Shown here one piece after another: positions 1 through 8,233 of a DNA stretch of 59,316 bases. The position numbers were made by a program, and so were the translations under genes. The notes beneath the pieces are model-generated. The model was not told the origin of the DNA. It made no database searches and saw only the letters and a list, made by a program, of their open reading frames with translations. The stretch covers positions 24,001 to 83,316 of the forward strand of contig NZ_STGY01000044.1 in the NCBI RefSeq assembly GCF_004912275.1, in the 5' to 3' direction. The DNA is from Glycomyces buryatensis. Lineage in GTDB: Bacteria; Actinomycetota; Actinomycetes; Mycobacteriales; Micromonosporaceae. The stretch's first letter is position 1, and each line of letters starts with the position of its first letter.

Positions 1-281
1 GAACCTTCCGTACTGGTGAGGAATTCTCGCTCTTCGATGGCCCACTCTAGAGACTGGTGGCCAGCACTGGGGATCATGATCAGCGCACAAATCCATATTT
101 ATCGATGTGAGGTCACCGTCTGTGATGCGATGCCCCCTTCCCTGCCCCACGGTCGATGTCATGTCCGATTTCCCACTACTGTCCGTAATGCGTAACAATT
201 CGATAACCGGTGGGAGCGAACCGATCGGCCCTGGCGCCATGGCGGTGTGGCCGCCTACCCGTCTTGCGAACGCCCTTCCGA

Positions 282-1298
282 TCAGGTGGCGGGATAACCG
301 GTCAGCCAACCACAGTTTTCGACGCTCGAGTTGCCTTCGAAGGCGAAGTGCCCATCGGCTCCGAGCGTGATGTCGTGGGCCGAGAATACGATCGTGCAGT
401 ACCCCTTCAGCTCCGACGCGGCACTCTGTCCAATGAGCGTGCCCCGTGCCGTGAGCGCGAGCTCCGCGTGAACGGCCGGCTCGACGGTCCAACCGCTGAC
501 TCCGGTGTCGATGGTGACCTCCAGCGATTCCACGCTCCACCGCTGGTCGGTCACCTCCTCGTAGCGATCATCGTCGACTTGCAGTTCATCGTGGGACGGA
601 ACGCCGAGGTCCGCGCACACAGGCTCGGCCTCGTGCCGGACGATGCAGGTGTCGAGCAGCGCGGCCGCGTCCTCGGTCAATCGCTCTTCTGCGGCCGCCC
701 TCTCGTTCTCGGCCAGCTCTTTCAGGGCCTCCCCCAGATCCAGGTGCCCCATCGGGTCCGTCGGGACCTCCAGCGTGCCGAACAGCGGGAACTCGACGGA
801 ATTGATGCCCGGGTAGGCCACCAGCTCGCTGTTCACCGGGTCGGGAACGATCGCTTCCCCGTTGAACTCGACTTCTTCGATCCATTCAAGACCACCGTCG
901 TACACATCAGCGGTGTCCCAGGCGATCTGTGCGGGCTCACCGGTGAAGTCGTCGACGACGAAGACCAGTACGTGCTCAGTGGAATCCGTTCGCACCGTGG
1001 CCCAGACCCGCCCGTCGTCGCGGGTGCGGTGCTCGACGCTCACGACCTCCCAGTCCCCGGGCGGCAGGATCGGGCCCGCCTCCTTGTACTGCTCGTCTAT
1101 GTATGTCGAGGCGCGAGCCGTGTCACCGTTCTGGAGCGCCTCCAGGTAGTCGGTGACGACTGCGGTCTTCGGGCTGGGTTCCGGCGGCTCGGCCCGCGCA
1201 CCGTCGCCGAGTTGGAAGAGCGCGAACACCATCGCCGCCAGCGCGGCGATGCCGGCTTCGACGCCGATGAACCAGCGCTTGCGGGTTCCGCCGCTCAC
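282..1298 (-). CDS. Membrane-anchored extracytoplasmic protein, paralogue A
   Basis: The 338-residue protein has a short basic N-terminus (TRKRW) and one hydrophobic segment at about residues 10-30, so the rest should lie outside the membrane. A segment after the anchor (YLEALQNGDTARA) resembles the first helix of NTF2/DUF4878-like domains. The same layout occurs in the products of 1295-2380 and 17916-19091, so the three are paralogues. Its GTG start overlaps the TGA of the upstream gene (GTGA), which implies translational coupling. Four cysteines in the distal domain could form disulfides. No enzymatic motif is visible and the function is unknown. Confidence 0.8.
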   Translation of the reverse strand: MSGGTRKRWFIGVEAGIAALAAMVFALFQLGDGARAEPPEPSPKTAVVTDYLEALQNGDTARASTYIDEQYKEAGPILPPGDWEVVSVEHRTRDDGRVWATVRTDSTEHVLVFVVDDFTGEPAQIAWDTADVYDGGLEWIEEVEFNGEAIVPDPVNSELVAYPGINSVEFPLFGTLEVPTDPMGHLDLGEALKELAENERAAAEERLTEDAAALLDTCIVRHEAEPVCADLGVPSHDELQVDDDRYEEVTDQRWSVESLEVTIDTGVSGWTVEPAVHAELALTARGTLIGQSAASELKGYCTIVFSAHDITLGADGHFAFEGNSSVENCGWLTGYPAT

Positions 1299-2380
1299 TC
1301 GATCACCTCACACGTCTCGGCCTCATCGGCGGTGGGTGGGTAAGACGTCATGCCGCCGATGAGCTCGACCTCGTTGTCTGCATTGATTACCAGGTCGGGC
1401 CCGCCGAGTTCGAACGGGCAGTCCACTGTGAAGTTTCGGCGCACGCGGGACTCGGTGTCGCCGTCCTGGATGAGCACGGTGCCGGTCACGCGGACGGTCC
1501 CGCTCTCCTCGGTGGCGGCGGAGAACCCCGAGTAGCCGCTGTCACCGGGTTCGAGCCCGAGCACCGGGTAGTCCGTGACGGTCCATTCGACGTCGGCCAC
1601 GTCGAATTCGAAGGGTTCGGGCCATGCGACGGCGTACTGGCCGAACGGGCAGATGCCCGACAGGGTCATGTCCGCGGCCGTCCGGCAGCCGTCGAGCGCG
1701 GTGTTCACCGCGGCCTGAGCCGCTTCGGTGTAGTCGTCCAGGTCGATCGGGGGCGTGGTCTGCTCCTCGGAGATCTCGGTGCCGGGGAAGACGGCGACCC
1801 GCTCGCCCGAACCGTTGAGGTCGTACACGCCGGGGAGCAGCGGAATCCCGAGAGGGGAGCTCGGGCTTTCCACGACGAGGTCGTTGATTCGGATGTAGTT
1901 GAGGGGTGCGGACTGAAAGGGCGCGTTGACGATGGGGTTCTCAATGTAGAGCCCCTGCTCGTCCTCCCGAACTTCCAATGTCCCGGACCCGGTGACCCCG
2001 TCGAAGACGAACGTGACATAGACGTCCGTGCTGGTCCCGTTCGAGTCGACCTCGTGCACACCCTCGAACGACCAGTCTCCGCCGATCGCGTCGGGCACGA
2101 AGTAGGTTCCGAAGTCGTTGTGCGAGTGGATGCTCATCATCCCGAGGGCGCGGTCAATATCGCGATCCCTGATGGCGTCGAGGAATTCCGTGACGACCCG
2201 TTCGGGGCTGTTCTCCCTGCCTGCTTCGACGGCGCTCTGGCCGAGATGGATGACCAGGCCCAGGGTCAAGCCGAGAATGAGGATCAGCCGCACTCGGGCC
2301 GCCTCCCGCTGGGCTCGGGTGCGCTGCGGGCGGCGTCCGGGAGGGAGATCGTCGAGCTCGGACGTATTGCGACGGGTCAC
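1295..2380 (-). CDS. Membrane-anchored extracytoplasmic protein, paralogue B
   Basis: The 361-residue protein has an Arg-rich N-terminus, one membrane segment at about residues 30-48, then an NTF2-like helix (FLDAIRDRDIDRA) and beta-rich sequence with Cys residues near the end. It is a paralogue of the next gene in the operon and of 17916-19091. The start is the weak point: GTG at 2380 has little Shine-Dalgarno sequence, but no better in-frame start precedes the membrane segment. The 137-bp gap to the divergent gene at 2518 should hold the promoter. Function is unknown. Confidence 0.75.
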   Translation of the reverse strand: MTRRNTSELDDLPPGRRPQRTRAQREAARVRLILILGLTLGLVIHLGQSAVEAGRENSPERVVTEFLDAIRDRDIDRALGMMSIHSHNDFGTYFVPDAIGGDWSFEGVHEVDSNGTSTDVYVTFVFDGVTGSGTLEVREDEQGLYIENPIVNAPFQSAPLNYIRINDLVVESPSSPLGIPLLPGVYDLNGSGERVAVFPGTEISEEQTTPPIDLDDYTEAAQAAVNTALDGCRTAADMTLSGICPFGQYAVAWPEPFEFDVADVEWTVTDYPVLGLEPGDSGYSGFSAATEESGTVRVTGTVLIQDGDTESRVRRNFTVDCPFELGGPDLVINADNEVELIGGMTSYPPTADEAETCEVIE

Positions 2381-2517
2381 GATTCATGAGCATAAGTCAT
2401 CAATGGCGGGGGCAGTGGCCGCCGACTCGTCGGCCCGGCAGAGCGGATCACGGCACGGAAGAGGCGCCTCCCATACAATCGGCACCACGGTCCCGAATCC
2501 GATCCGGAGGAGCCACG

Positions 2518-2859
2518 ATGCCGAACGAAGCGCGGCCTCCCAGGCGCTACCCCAAACCCTTCGCGGTGCCCGAACGGCTCGAATACCTCATCGGACCGAC
2601 CTCAGGCGTCATCGAGCTTCCCCGCCATCTCGACTGGTCAGGTCGCCCGCAGTACGACCTCGGCCAACCGGGGCGGATCATGGACCTGTATCGCACGGTA
2701 ATCGCCGAGGCAACCCGCCCTACGGACCTCTATAGCTTTCTCGACGCCAGAACCCTCTTGGAGCTGTGGCCGAGGATGTGGATCCCCGCCCATATCCGGC
2801 AGGCCTGGGAACACGCCTTCCCAGAGCTGTTGCGCGCCAGGCTCGGACACAAGCCATAG
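2518..2859 (+). CDS. Small protein paired with AbiEii-type nucleotidyltransferase
   Basis: This 113-residue protein starts at an ATG preceded by GGAGGAGCC. A longer in-frame reading exists upstream, but its sequence looks non-coding. It carries motifs such as VIELPRHLDWSG, which I recall from short actinobacterial proteins encoded just before AbiEii-like nucleotidyltransferases. Only 10 bp separate it from the next gene, so they form one operon. By position it would be the antitoxin or regulatory partner; that role is inferred, because it has no recognisable helix-turn-helix. Confidence 0.75.
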   Translation: MPNEARPPRRYPKPFAVPERLEYLIGPTSGVIELPRHLDWSGRPQYDLGQPGRIMDLYRTVIAEATRPTDLYSFLDARTLLELWPRMWIPAHIRQAWEHAFPELLRARLGHKP

Positions 2860-2869
2860 ACTCCATGGC

Positions 2870-3535
2870 GTGGACCCCCATCACCGCCGTATCACTGAGA
2901 TCGCCTTGTCCGTCGCCGCCGAGTACGGCTTCGCGCTGGCCGGTGGCTACGCCGTTCAGGCTCACGGCATGGGCCACCGCCCCAGCGGCGACGTCGACCT
3001 GTTCACCTCTTGGGAGCAGCGCACCGTGTTCACGCAAGCCGTCGCGAAGGTCGTCCAGGCACTGCGCGCCCACGGTTACCAGGTGAGCACCGACGTGCGC
3101 GGCGAGACATTCGCGCGTCTTTCAGTGCAGGCTCCAGATACAGTCGAACCCGACAAAGTGGAGCTCGCGGCGGATTGGCGGGCCCACCCACCGGTCACGC
3201 TCAGCATCGGGCCGGTCCTGCACCCGGACGACGCCGTCGCCAACAAGATGTGCGCATTGTTCGGCCGCGCGGCTCCGCGGGACTTCCTGGATGTGGACGC
3301 CGCGATCGCGAGTGGCCGCTATACGCGGGAGCGCCTGCTGGAGTTGGCCGCCGAGGCCGATCCCGGATTCGACCGTCGCATGTTCGCCGATGCGCTCAAC
3401 TCGCTCAAGCAGATCACCGACACGGCTTTCGCCCAGTACGACGTCGAGGCGGCCTCCCTCACCGAGATTCGTACCCGCTTCGCCGCCTGGGCCGAAGCGT
3501 TGTCCGCCACCGGCACCGAACCCATTCCGGACTAA
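2870..3535 (+). CDS. AbiEii/AbiGii-type nucleotidyltransferase (toxin-like)
   Basis: The 221-residue protein has the minimal nucleotidyltransferase signature near its N-terminus: GGYAVQAHG followed by GDVDLF, where the two acidic residues would bind metal. Later segments (DAVANKMCALFGRAAPRDFLDV) match the AbiEii/AbiGii family. Members of this family act as type IV toxins that transfer nucleotides to RNA targets and can confer abortive infection; the target here is unknown. It starts at a GTG 10 bp after the upstream gene. The TIR-STAND locus follows within 110 bp, consistent with a defence island. Confidence 0.85.
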   Translation: MDPHHRRITEIALSVAAEYGFALAGGYAVQAHGMGHRPSGDVDLFTSWEQRTVFTQAVAKVVQALRAHGYQVSTDVRGETFARLSVQAPDTVEPDKVELAADWRAHPPVTLSIGPVLHPDDAVANKMCALFGRAAPRDFLDVDAAIASGRYTRERLLELAAEADPGFDRRMFADALNSLKQITDTAFAQYDVEAASLTEIRTRFAAWAEALSATGTEPIPD

Positions 3536-3644
3536 TCTTCGGTGGGCTGCTCGGTCGCCTCGTCCATGGCGTCGGCCGATTCGCTGCCGTCTTCGAAAGC
3601 ACCGTCTGCCAGGCCCCGCCGAGGCGGCCCTGCGAGGGCCCGGC

Positions 3645-4211
3645 TCAGCCCGGGTCACTGTCCCGCTTCCAATCCCCCCCCCGCTGATTCGGTGGTTCCA
3701 GTGGTCGGAGGTCTTCAGCGAGGAGCGATTCGACGCCCGCGACTCGACCCAGGAGGATGGCGATGTCGGTCAGCAGGCGGCGCGTGCGATCGATCTCGGA
3801 CCGCAGCTCATCGATACGTTCCCAACCCCGTTCATGGGTGACGGTGTCCACATGGGGCGGGCGCTGCTCCTCGTACGAGGTCAGCAGCGGATGCCACTTC
3901 GCCAGGACCGGGCGGATCACGTCGTTGAGCATGACGACCGCTATGCGCCCGAACGTGATCCGCTCATCGCTGCCGCGTGCCACTGCCGGGCCGTACTGGC
4001 GCAGAATGTGCCGGGTGATCCCGAACAGCTGGTAAAAGGAGGTGAGCGCCTCACGGGCCTTGCCCTCATCACGGTGAAGCGGCACCGTCGAGATTCGGGT
4101 GATCAGCTCGACATATAGCTCCCAGGACGCGTCGCGCTCGGACTGCTCCGGTTCCCACGTGCCCTCGATACCGCCCACGAACGGTATCTTGAGGCTCACC
4201 TTGACCTGCAC
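3645..4211 (-). CDS. Standalone homologue of the TIR-STAND C-terminal domain
   Basis: The 188-residue protein begins at a GTG preceded by AGGAGG and is transcribed away from the TIR-STAND gene. About 120 of its residues align with the last 140 residues of that neighbour: WELYVELITRI against FQLQIELSTRI, RPVLAKWHPLL against RPFLTEWHPRL, and VTHERGWERIDELR against LTHENAWEHAAELR. I know similar proteins exist in actinobacteria but cannot give a family name. It probably partners with or regulates the TIR protein through the shared domain (inference). A run of nine G on the coding strand (3674-3682) lies near its 3' end. Confidence 0.8.
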   Translation of the reverse strand: MQVKVSLKIPFVGGIEGTWEPEQSERDASWELYVELITRISTVPLHRDEGKAREALTSFYQLFGITRHILRQYGPAVARGSDERITFGRIAVVMLNDVIRPVLAKWHPLLTSYEEQRPPHVDTVTHERGWERIDELRSEIDRTRRLLTDIAILLGRVAGVESLLAEDLRPLEPPNQRGGDWKRDSDPG

Positions 4212-4333
4212 GGACTCGGCCTCCTCTCATCGGCGCCTAGAATGTGGCGTCAGACGCCCAGCATAGCGGGGCGGCGGGCCCGGCCAGGATCTCGGCAAGG
4301 TTCGGATCGCACGTCAGGACTCGAAGGGGCACA

Positions 4334-6199
4334 GTGGCATCCACAGCGAACGAGCCCATCTGGGACGTGTTCGTCAGCTATGCGCGCGCCGACCGTGACG
4401 ACGTCGAGGGCGTCATCGGCGCCCTCCGCGCCAGGGGGATGCGCGTGTTCGTCGATGACCCCGAGATCCCCGCATTCACCAGCATCACCGCCGAAATACG
4501 CGCCGCGCTGGCCGGCTCGAAACTGCTGCTGCCGTTTTTCTCCCGCAAATACCTCACGCGCATGGCCTGCCGCTGGGAACTCGACTACGCGCTCCGCGCC
4601 GGCTACGCCGAAGGCAACCCGTTCGGACGCGTCGCCGCGGTCAACCCCGAGCCCGACATGGACCACATTCTGTACGTGGAGCTGCGCAGCACCAGACTCT
4701 GGGAGCTGCCGGACTCGCCGATGGAGGCGCGACGTCTGGCCGACGACATCGCTGGCCGCCTCGCCGCCCTCGACGGCCCGATCGGTGAACTGCCGGCGTC
4801 CGAGCGCTTCCCCTCCCCGGCGGCGTTCTGCGGCCGGGATCTGGAACTGCACGAACTCAACGCGCATCTCGGTCTCAACGCGGGCCAGCGCGCCGAGGCG
4901 ATGAGCCGTTCTCCAAAGGCGCGCACGGCGTTCGTCGTCGGCGCTCCCGGCATCGGTAAGTCGGCGTTCATCGGCGAATATCTGCACCGGTTCGGGGAGC
5001 AGTTCGCCGAGGTCCACCACTGTGCTGGTCAGGTTCCCGCCGATCACCCCCTCGGTCTGGTCGTCATTGAAGACCTCCGAATCGAGGATGCCCCGAGGGT
5101 CCGACAATGGCTGGCCGACCAGCCCACGACCTGCACGGCGATCCTCTCCGCGCGCGAACACCTCCACGTCCCGGCCAGCCCGGTCGTGCTCGACGGCCTC
5201 GACTTCGAGAGCACGCTCGCGCTGCTGTCGGCCTACCGGCCGGTCGAGGCGGGGCAAGCCGAACCTGCGCGACGCCTGGCCGAGGGCACCGGTGGGCACC
5301 CGCAGACTGCGCATGTCGTCGGACACCTGCTCCAGACGTTCGCCGAGCGCCCTTACGAGAGCGTTCTTCGCGAATGGCACCGCCGCGACGCGGACGCGAT
5401 CGGCGAGTTCGCCCGCCGGATGAGCACCCTCCAGGACGGCTACCCCGCCGATTTCAACGCCGGACTGGTCGCGGCCTTTCCGCCCGAAGACAGCACGGCC
5501 CGATCGGCACTGCGGGTCCTGGCCGCGATGCCGCCGCTCGCCGCCCGCACCGACCTCCTCGCCGAGGCTCTGATCGCCCTGGGGCATCCGGAGCGCCCCA
5601 GCGAGGCACTGGAGACGTTGCGGCGCTGCGGACTTGTGGCACACGGTCGGCTCGGCCCGGTCGCCGCGCGCGTGGCCGAGCGGCACGACACTGATCCGGT
5701 CGCGTGGAGTGTGGCGCGCACCGCGGCCGAGGCGACATACGATGGGCTTCTCCACACGGGTCGGCGGATGGAGAGCACCGTGAGCAGACCAAGCGACGAA
5801 TCGACCGAGATCGCCTTCCAACTGCAGATCGAGCTGTCCACTCGGATCGCGACACAGCCGCTGCCGGACGGTCAAGGCCTGTTGGGCGAGGCGCTGGCGT
5901 CGCTCAAGAGCGTCTTCGACGCCGCCCGCGACGCCCTGAAGCAGTTGGGTTCGACCGGCCACCGGGACGAGGCCGCGCAACTGGCGAACAAGCTCTGCGA
6001 AACATTGCGGCCCTTCCTGACCGAGTGGCACCCGCGCTTGAGCGACCACGCCTCGACCCGCCCTCCTGGAGTCGGAGTGCTCACCCATGAGAACGCCTGG
6101 GAGCACGCCGCCGAGCTCCGCGCCGAACTTCCTGGCCTACAGGAGTCGCTGGCGGAAATCCTCACCCGCCTCCGCGGTCTCACCGGTTCCGACCTGTGA
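4334..6199 (+). CDS. TIR-domain STAND NTPase with C-terminal WHP-motif domain
   Basis: The GTG at 4334 is preceded by AAGGGGCAC and gives 621 residues. An in-frame GTG at 4244 lacks such a site. Residues about 7-150 form a TIR domain (VFVSYARADRDD, VFVDD, and CRWELDYAL carrying the probable catalytic Glu of NAD-cleaving TIRs). A STAND/NB-ARC-like NTPase follows, with Walker A GAPGIGKS at about 203-210, Walker B LVVIED near 242, a sensor AILSARE and a GGHPQTA motif like GLPLA. From about residue 479 lies a domain homologous to the divergent 188-residue protein. TIR-STAND proteins are known antiphage and cell-death effectors; the domain pairing here is unusual. Confidence 0.88.
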   Translation: MASTANEPIWDVFVSYARADRDDVEGVIGALRARGMRVFVDDPEIPAFTSITAEIRAALAGSKLLLPFFSRKYLTRMACRWELDYALRAGYAEGNPFGRVAAVNPEPDMDHILYVELRSTRLWELPDSPMEARRLADDIAGRLAALDGPIGELPASERFPSPAAFCGRDLELHELNAHLGLNAGQRAEAMSRSPKARTAFVVGAPGIGKSAFIGEYLHRFGEQFAEVHHCAGQVPADHPLGLVVIEDLRIEDAPRVRQWLADQPTTCTAILSAREHLHVPASPVVLDGLDFESTLALLSAYRPVEAGQAEPARRLAEGTGGHPQTAHVVGHLLQTFAERPYESVLREWHRRDADAIGEFARRMSTLQDGYPADFNAGLVAAFPPEDSTARSALRVLAAMPPLAARTDLLAEALIALGHPERPSEALETLRRCGLVAHGRLGPVAARVAERHDTDPVAWSVARTAAEATYDGLLHTGRRMESTVSRPSDESTEIAFQLQIELSTRIATQPLPDGQGLLGEALASLKSVFDAARDALKQLGSTGHRDEAAQLANKLCETLRPFLTEWHPRLSDHASTRPPGVGVLTHENAWEHAAELRAELPGLQESLAEILTRLRGLTGSDL

Positions 6200-6340
6200 T
6201 ACTCGGGCGGCGGGCGGCCGTCCCTTCCTCGGCCGCCTCCTCATCCGCAGTGGGCTCTTCAGCCGAGGACGACTCCGAAGCTCCGGGACTCGCCGTCGCG
6301 CCTCCGGATCGGGTTCCCTACAAGTCGTTGAGATAAGAAA

Positions 6341-6356
6341 GGCACGACGTGCCTGA
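6341..6356. repeat. 16-bp repeat, copy 1 (GGCACGACGTGCCTGA)
   Basis: GGCACGACGTGCCTGA occurs here and again at 6832-6847. Both copies follow an A-rich stretch (AGATAAGAAA and AGAGAAAAAG). In copy 2 the sequence contains the GTG start of the SUKH gene, whereas no gene follows copy 1. It could be the remnant of a second immunity gene start. The surrounding 6200-6449 gap shows no other gene. Confidence 0.6.
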
Positions 6357-6449
6357 CCAGTGATCTGGCCAAAGACGCAACTGGCTCGTGTCTGATGCCC
6401 TTGCAAGGATTTGTCAGTTCTGGTCGGACGACCGATTCCGCAGGATTCG

Positions 6450-6746
6450 TTAGGCGCCGTTGGCGAACCCTGCGATCGAATCCTTCTGGAACTCGATGAT
6501 CGCGCGGGCTCGCGCGTTCGTCTGTTCGAACACGTCGGTGACCTGTTCCTCGGTTTCCCTGAGAAGCGACCCGTCATAGCATTTCAGCAGGATGTCAAGC
6601 ACCTCGCGAGCGTCCAGGTCGTCCTCGTCAAAGCTGAAGCAGGAGATGGAAGCCAGGAGGAAATGCGACACCCCGGGTTCGACGGCGTTCTCATACTGGT
6701 CGTCAAACCTGTCGACATGACCGTCCGGCATTTCAGGGATCATCAT
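6450..6746 (-). CDS. Small acidic protein of unknown function
   Basis: The 98-residue protein starts at an ATG preceded by GGAAGGACCGC, a good ribosome binding site. It is acidic and predicted soluble, with no transmembrane segment or known motif. It lies between the TIR-STAND gene and a SUKH immunity gene and is divergent from the latter, so a role in conflict or immunity is plausible but only inferred. The opposite-strand frames here look like shadows. Confidence 0.55.
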   Translation of the reverse strand: MMIPEMPDGHVDRFDDQYENAVEPGVSHFLLASISCFSFDEDDLDAREVLDILLKCYDGSLLRETEEQVTDVFEQTNARARAIIEFQKDSIAGFANGA

Positions 6747-6831
6747 GCGGTCCTTCCCCGGAACGGCGTAGCGCGAACGCCTGGTGCTTTGGAAGTAGTT
6801 TGAACAATCTCCTCACGTCTAGAGAAAAAGG

Positions 6832-6847
6832 GGCACGACGTGCCTGA
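6832..6847. repeat. 16-bp repeat, copy 2, at the SUKH start
   Basis: This is identical to 6341-6356 and overlaps the GTG start codon (6840-6842) of the SUKH gene. The core GGCAC-GAC-GTGCC is also a short inverted repeat. Confidence 0.6.
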
Positions 6848-7349
6848 GCGGAATTCCTGGCCCGTGGTGCTCGGGCTGACGATCAAGGCCAAGCTCGTGT
6901 TGCAAGAGCGGGATCTTGAGGACGCCGACGATGACACCTTCCCGCGCTTCAAGCTCTCTCCCGAGGAGCTGCACGCGCTGGAGTCGGAGCTAGGGGAGCC
7001 GTTTCCGCAGGAGTTCCGCGACTTCCTGCTGCACGCCAATGGATGGGAGGGCGTCTACTACGACCTCGACCTGTTCGGCAGCCCTGAGCTGCAAGGCGCC
7101 GGTCGGTGGCGGATCGCCCAGGAGCTCCTCGATGTCTATACCTCGGAGGGGGTCATGGAAAGGCTCGACCTCGACCCTCGGGGGGTCATTCCGGTCGCGG
7201 CCGGCGACGGCAATGATCTGGTGCTGCTGATTCGGCGCGGTTGGAAGCACGAAGGCGAGGTGTCGTGGATCCTCGGCGGGGAGGAGTTCATTCGCGCCGA
7301 GGACTATAAGGACTTCGTCGAGTTCATCATGTCGCAACTCCAGCTCTGA
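6840..7349 (+). CDS. SMI1/KNR4 (SUKH) family immunity protein
   Basis: The 169-residue protein has the SUKH signature: a helix LSPEELHALESELGEPFPQE, then the aromatic-rich HANGWEGVYYDLDLF, and a C-terminal LVLLIRRGWKHEGEVSWI segment. SUKH proteins typically neutralise toxins of polymorphic or contact-dependent systems. No cognate toxin gene is adjacent, so this may be an orphan immunity gene protecting against kin or rivals. It starts at a GTG inside the second copy of the 16-bp repeat. Confidence 0.8.
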   Translation: MPERNSWPVVLGLTIKAKLVLQERDLEDADDDTFPRFKLSPEELHALESELGEPFPQEFRDFLLHANGWEGVYYDLDLFGSPELQGAGRWRIAQELLDVYTSEGVMERLDLDPRGVIPVAAGDGNDLVLLIRRGWKHEGEVSWILGGEEFIRAEDYKDFVEFIMSQLQL

Positions 7350-7376
7350 CTTCCCAGCATCGACCCGGGTTCTTCT

Positions 7377-7773
7377 GTGCCCCTGGATGTTCAGGTGTCG
7401 GCAGCGCCGCCGTTACACGCTTTGGTGCTCAAGGCGGGCTTCGGCGTCCGCTTCATCAACGGGCTGACCCCTGAGCAGGTCGAGCAGTTCACGGCGGACC
7501 TCGCGGGGGTCCGTCCCCGGCGGCGTGGTCGGCCAGGCGCGACTGATCCGGTCAGGCGACACGACCGGCGACCTGGCCGCCGTCAAGGCCCCGACGCTCG
7601 TCATCAACGCGACCGGCGACCTCCTGGTCGACCCCGCGAACTCCCGCGTCCTCGCCGCGGGCATCCCGAACGCCGAGTACGTCGAGATCGACGCCGGGCA
7701 TGTCCTGATGGCCGAGCAGCCCCAGGCTTGGGAGGACGCGGTCACGGGCTTCCTGGCCGAGCACGGGCTGTAG
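7377..7773 (+). pseudogene. Decayed alpha/beta hydrolase fragment, frameshifted
   Basis: From 7525 the frame reads like the last third of an alpha/beta hydrolase: LAAVKAPTLVINATGDLLVD (strand with the acid residue) and VEIDAGHVLMAEQP (the catalytic His). The preceding coding-like piece (LVLKAGFGVRFINGLTPEQVEQF) is in a different frame and joins at about 7510-7525, and no nucleophile elbow is present. The gene is therefore truncated at its 5' end and frameshifted. Confidence 0.65.
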
Positions 7774-7901
7774 CAGGCGGTTCCGACCGCGACCGGGACG
7801 GCCCGAAGCAGTGGTGCCGTCCCGGTCGCGTGCCGGCGGCGGTGCCAGGCCGGTGTCATCCTGGCGGCCGGCCCGCCGCTCCCGTACCGGGCCCGTCGCC
7901 C

Positions 7902-8220
7902 TCACGCGCGTCGGACGCGCGGGCTCAGTGCCAGATTGAGCAGCACCGAGATCCCTTGCGCCGCCAGCGCCCACGCGAAGGCCTCCTGGATACCGACGCT
8001 CGGAACCAGGTGCAGGAACAGCGCCCCCAGCAGGGCGAAGCCGGAGGCGAGGGCGATCTGCTGGCTCGTGGCCATCGCGCCGCTGGCGACCCCGGCCCGT
8101 TCGGGCGGAACCTCGGCCAGGATCACGCGGAACAGGACCGGCAGGTGGAGTCCTTGTCCGAGTCCCATCAGCGCCAGTCCGGGCGCCATCGCGAAGGCGG
8201 CTTGAGCGCCGACCGGATCA
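7902..8220 (-). pseudogene. C-terminal remnant of a DHA2-type MFS transporter
   Basis: About 100 residues match the last transmembrane helices of drug/H+ antiporters: GLGQGLHLPVLFRVIL, EVPPERAGVASGAM, TSQQIALASGFALLGALF. The other helices are missing. Homology stops close to the end of the next gene at 8234, which marks a deletion junction. It converges on the hydrolase fragment, so both are leftovers of one former locus. Confidence 0.7.
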
Positions 8221-8233
8221 CGGGGTCGACGGC

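Noticed and set aside
1..281. Coding sequence at the left edge
   Set aside because: The only frame (107-370) has no ribosome site or protein-like content; I see nothing definite in these bases.
4250..6106. 618-codon open frame antisense to the TIR-STAND gene
   Set aside because: High-GC shadow: Arg/Gly/Val-rich, no motif or ribosome site, while the plus frame has clear TIR and P-loop motifs.
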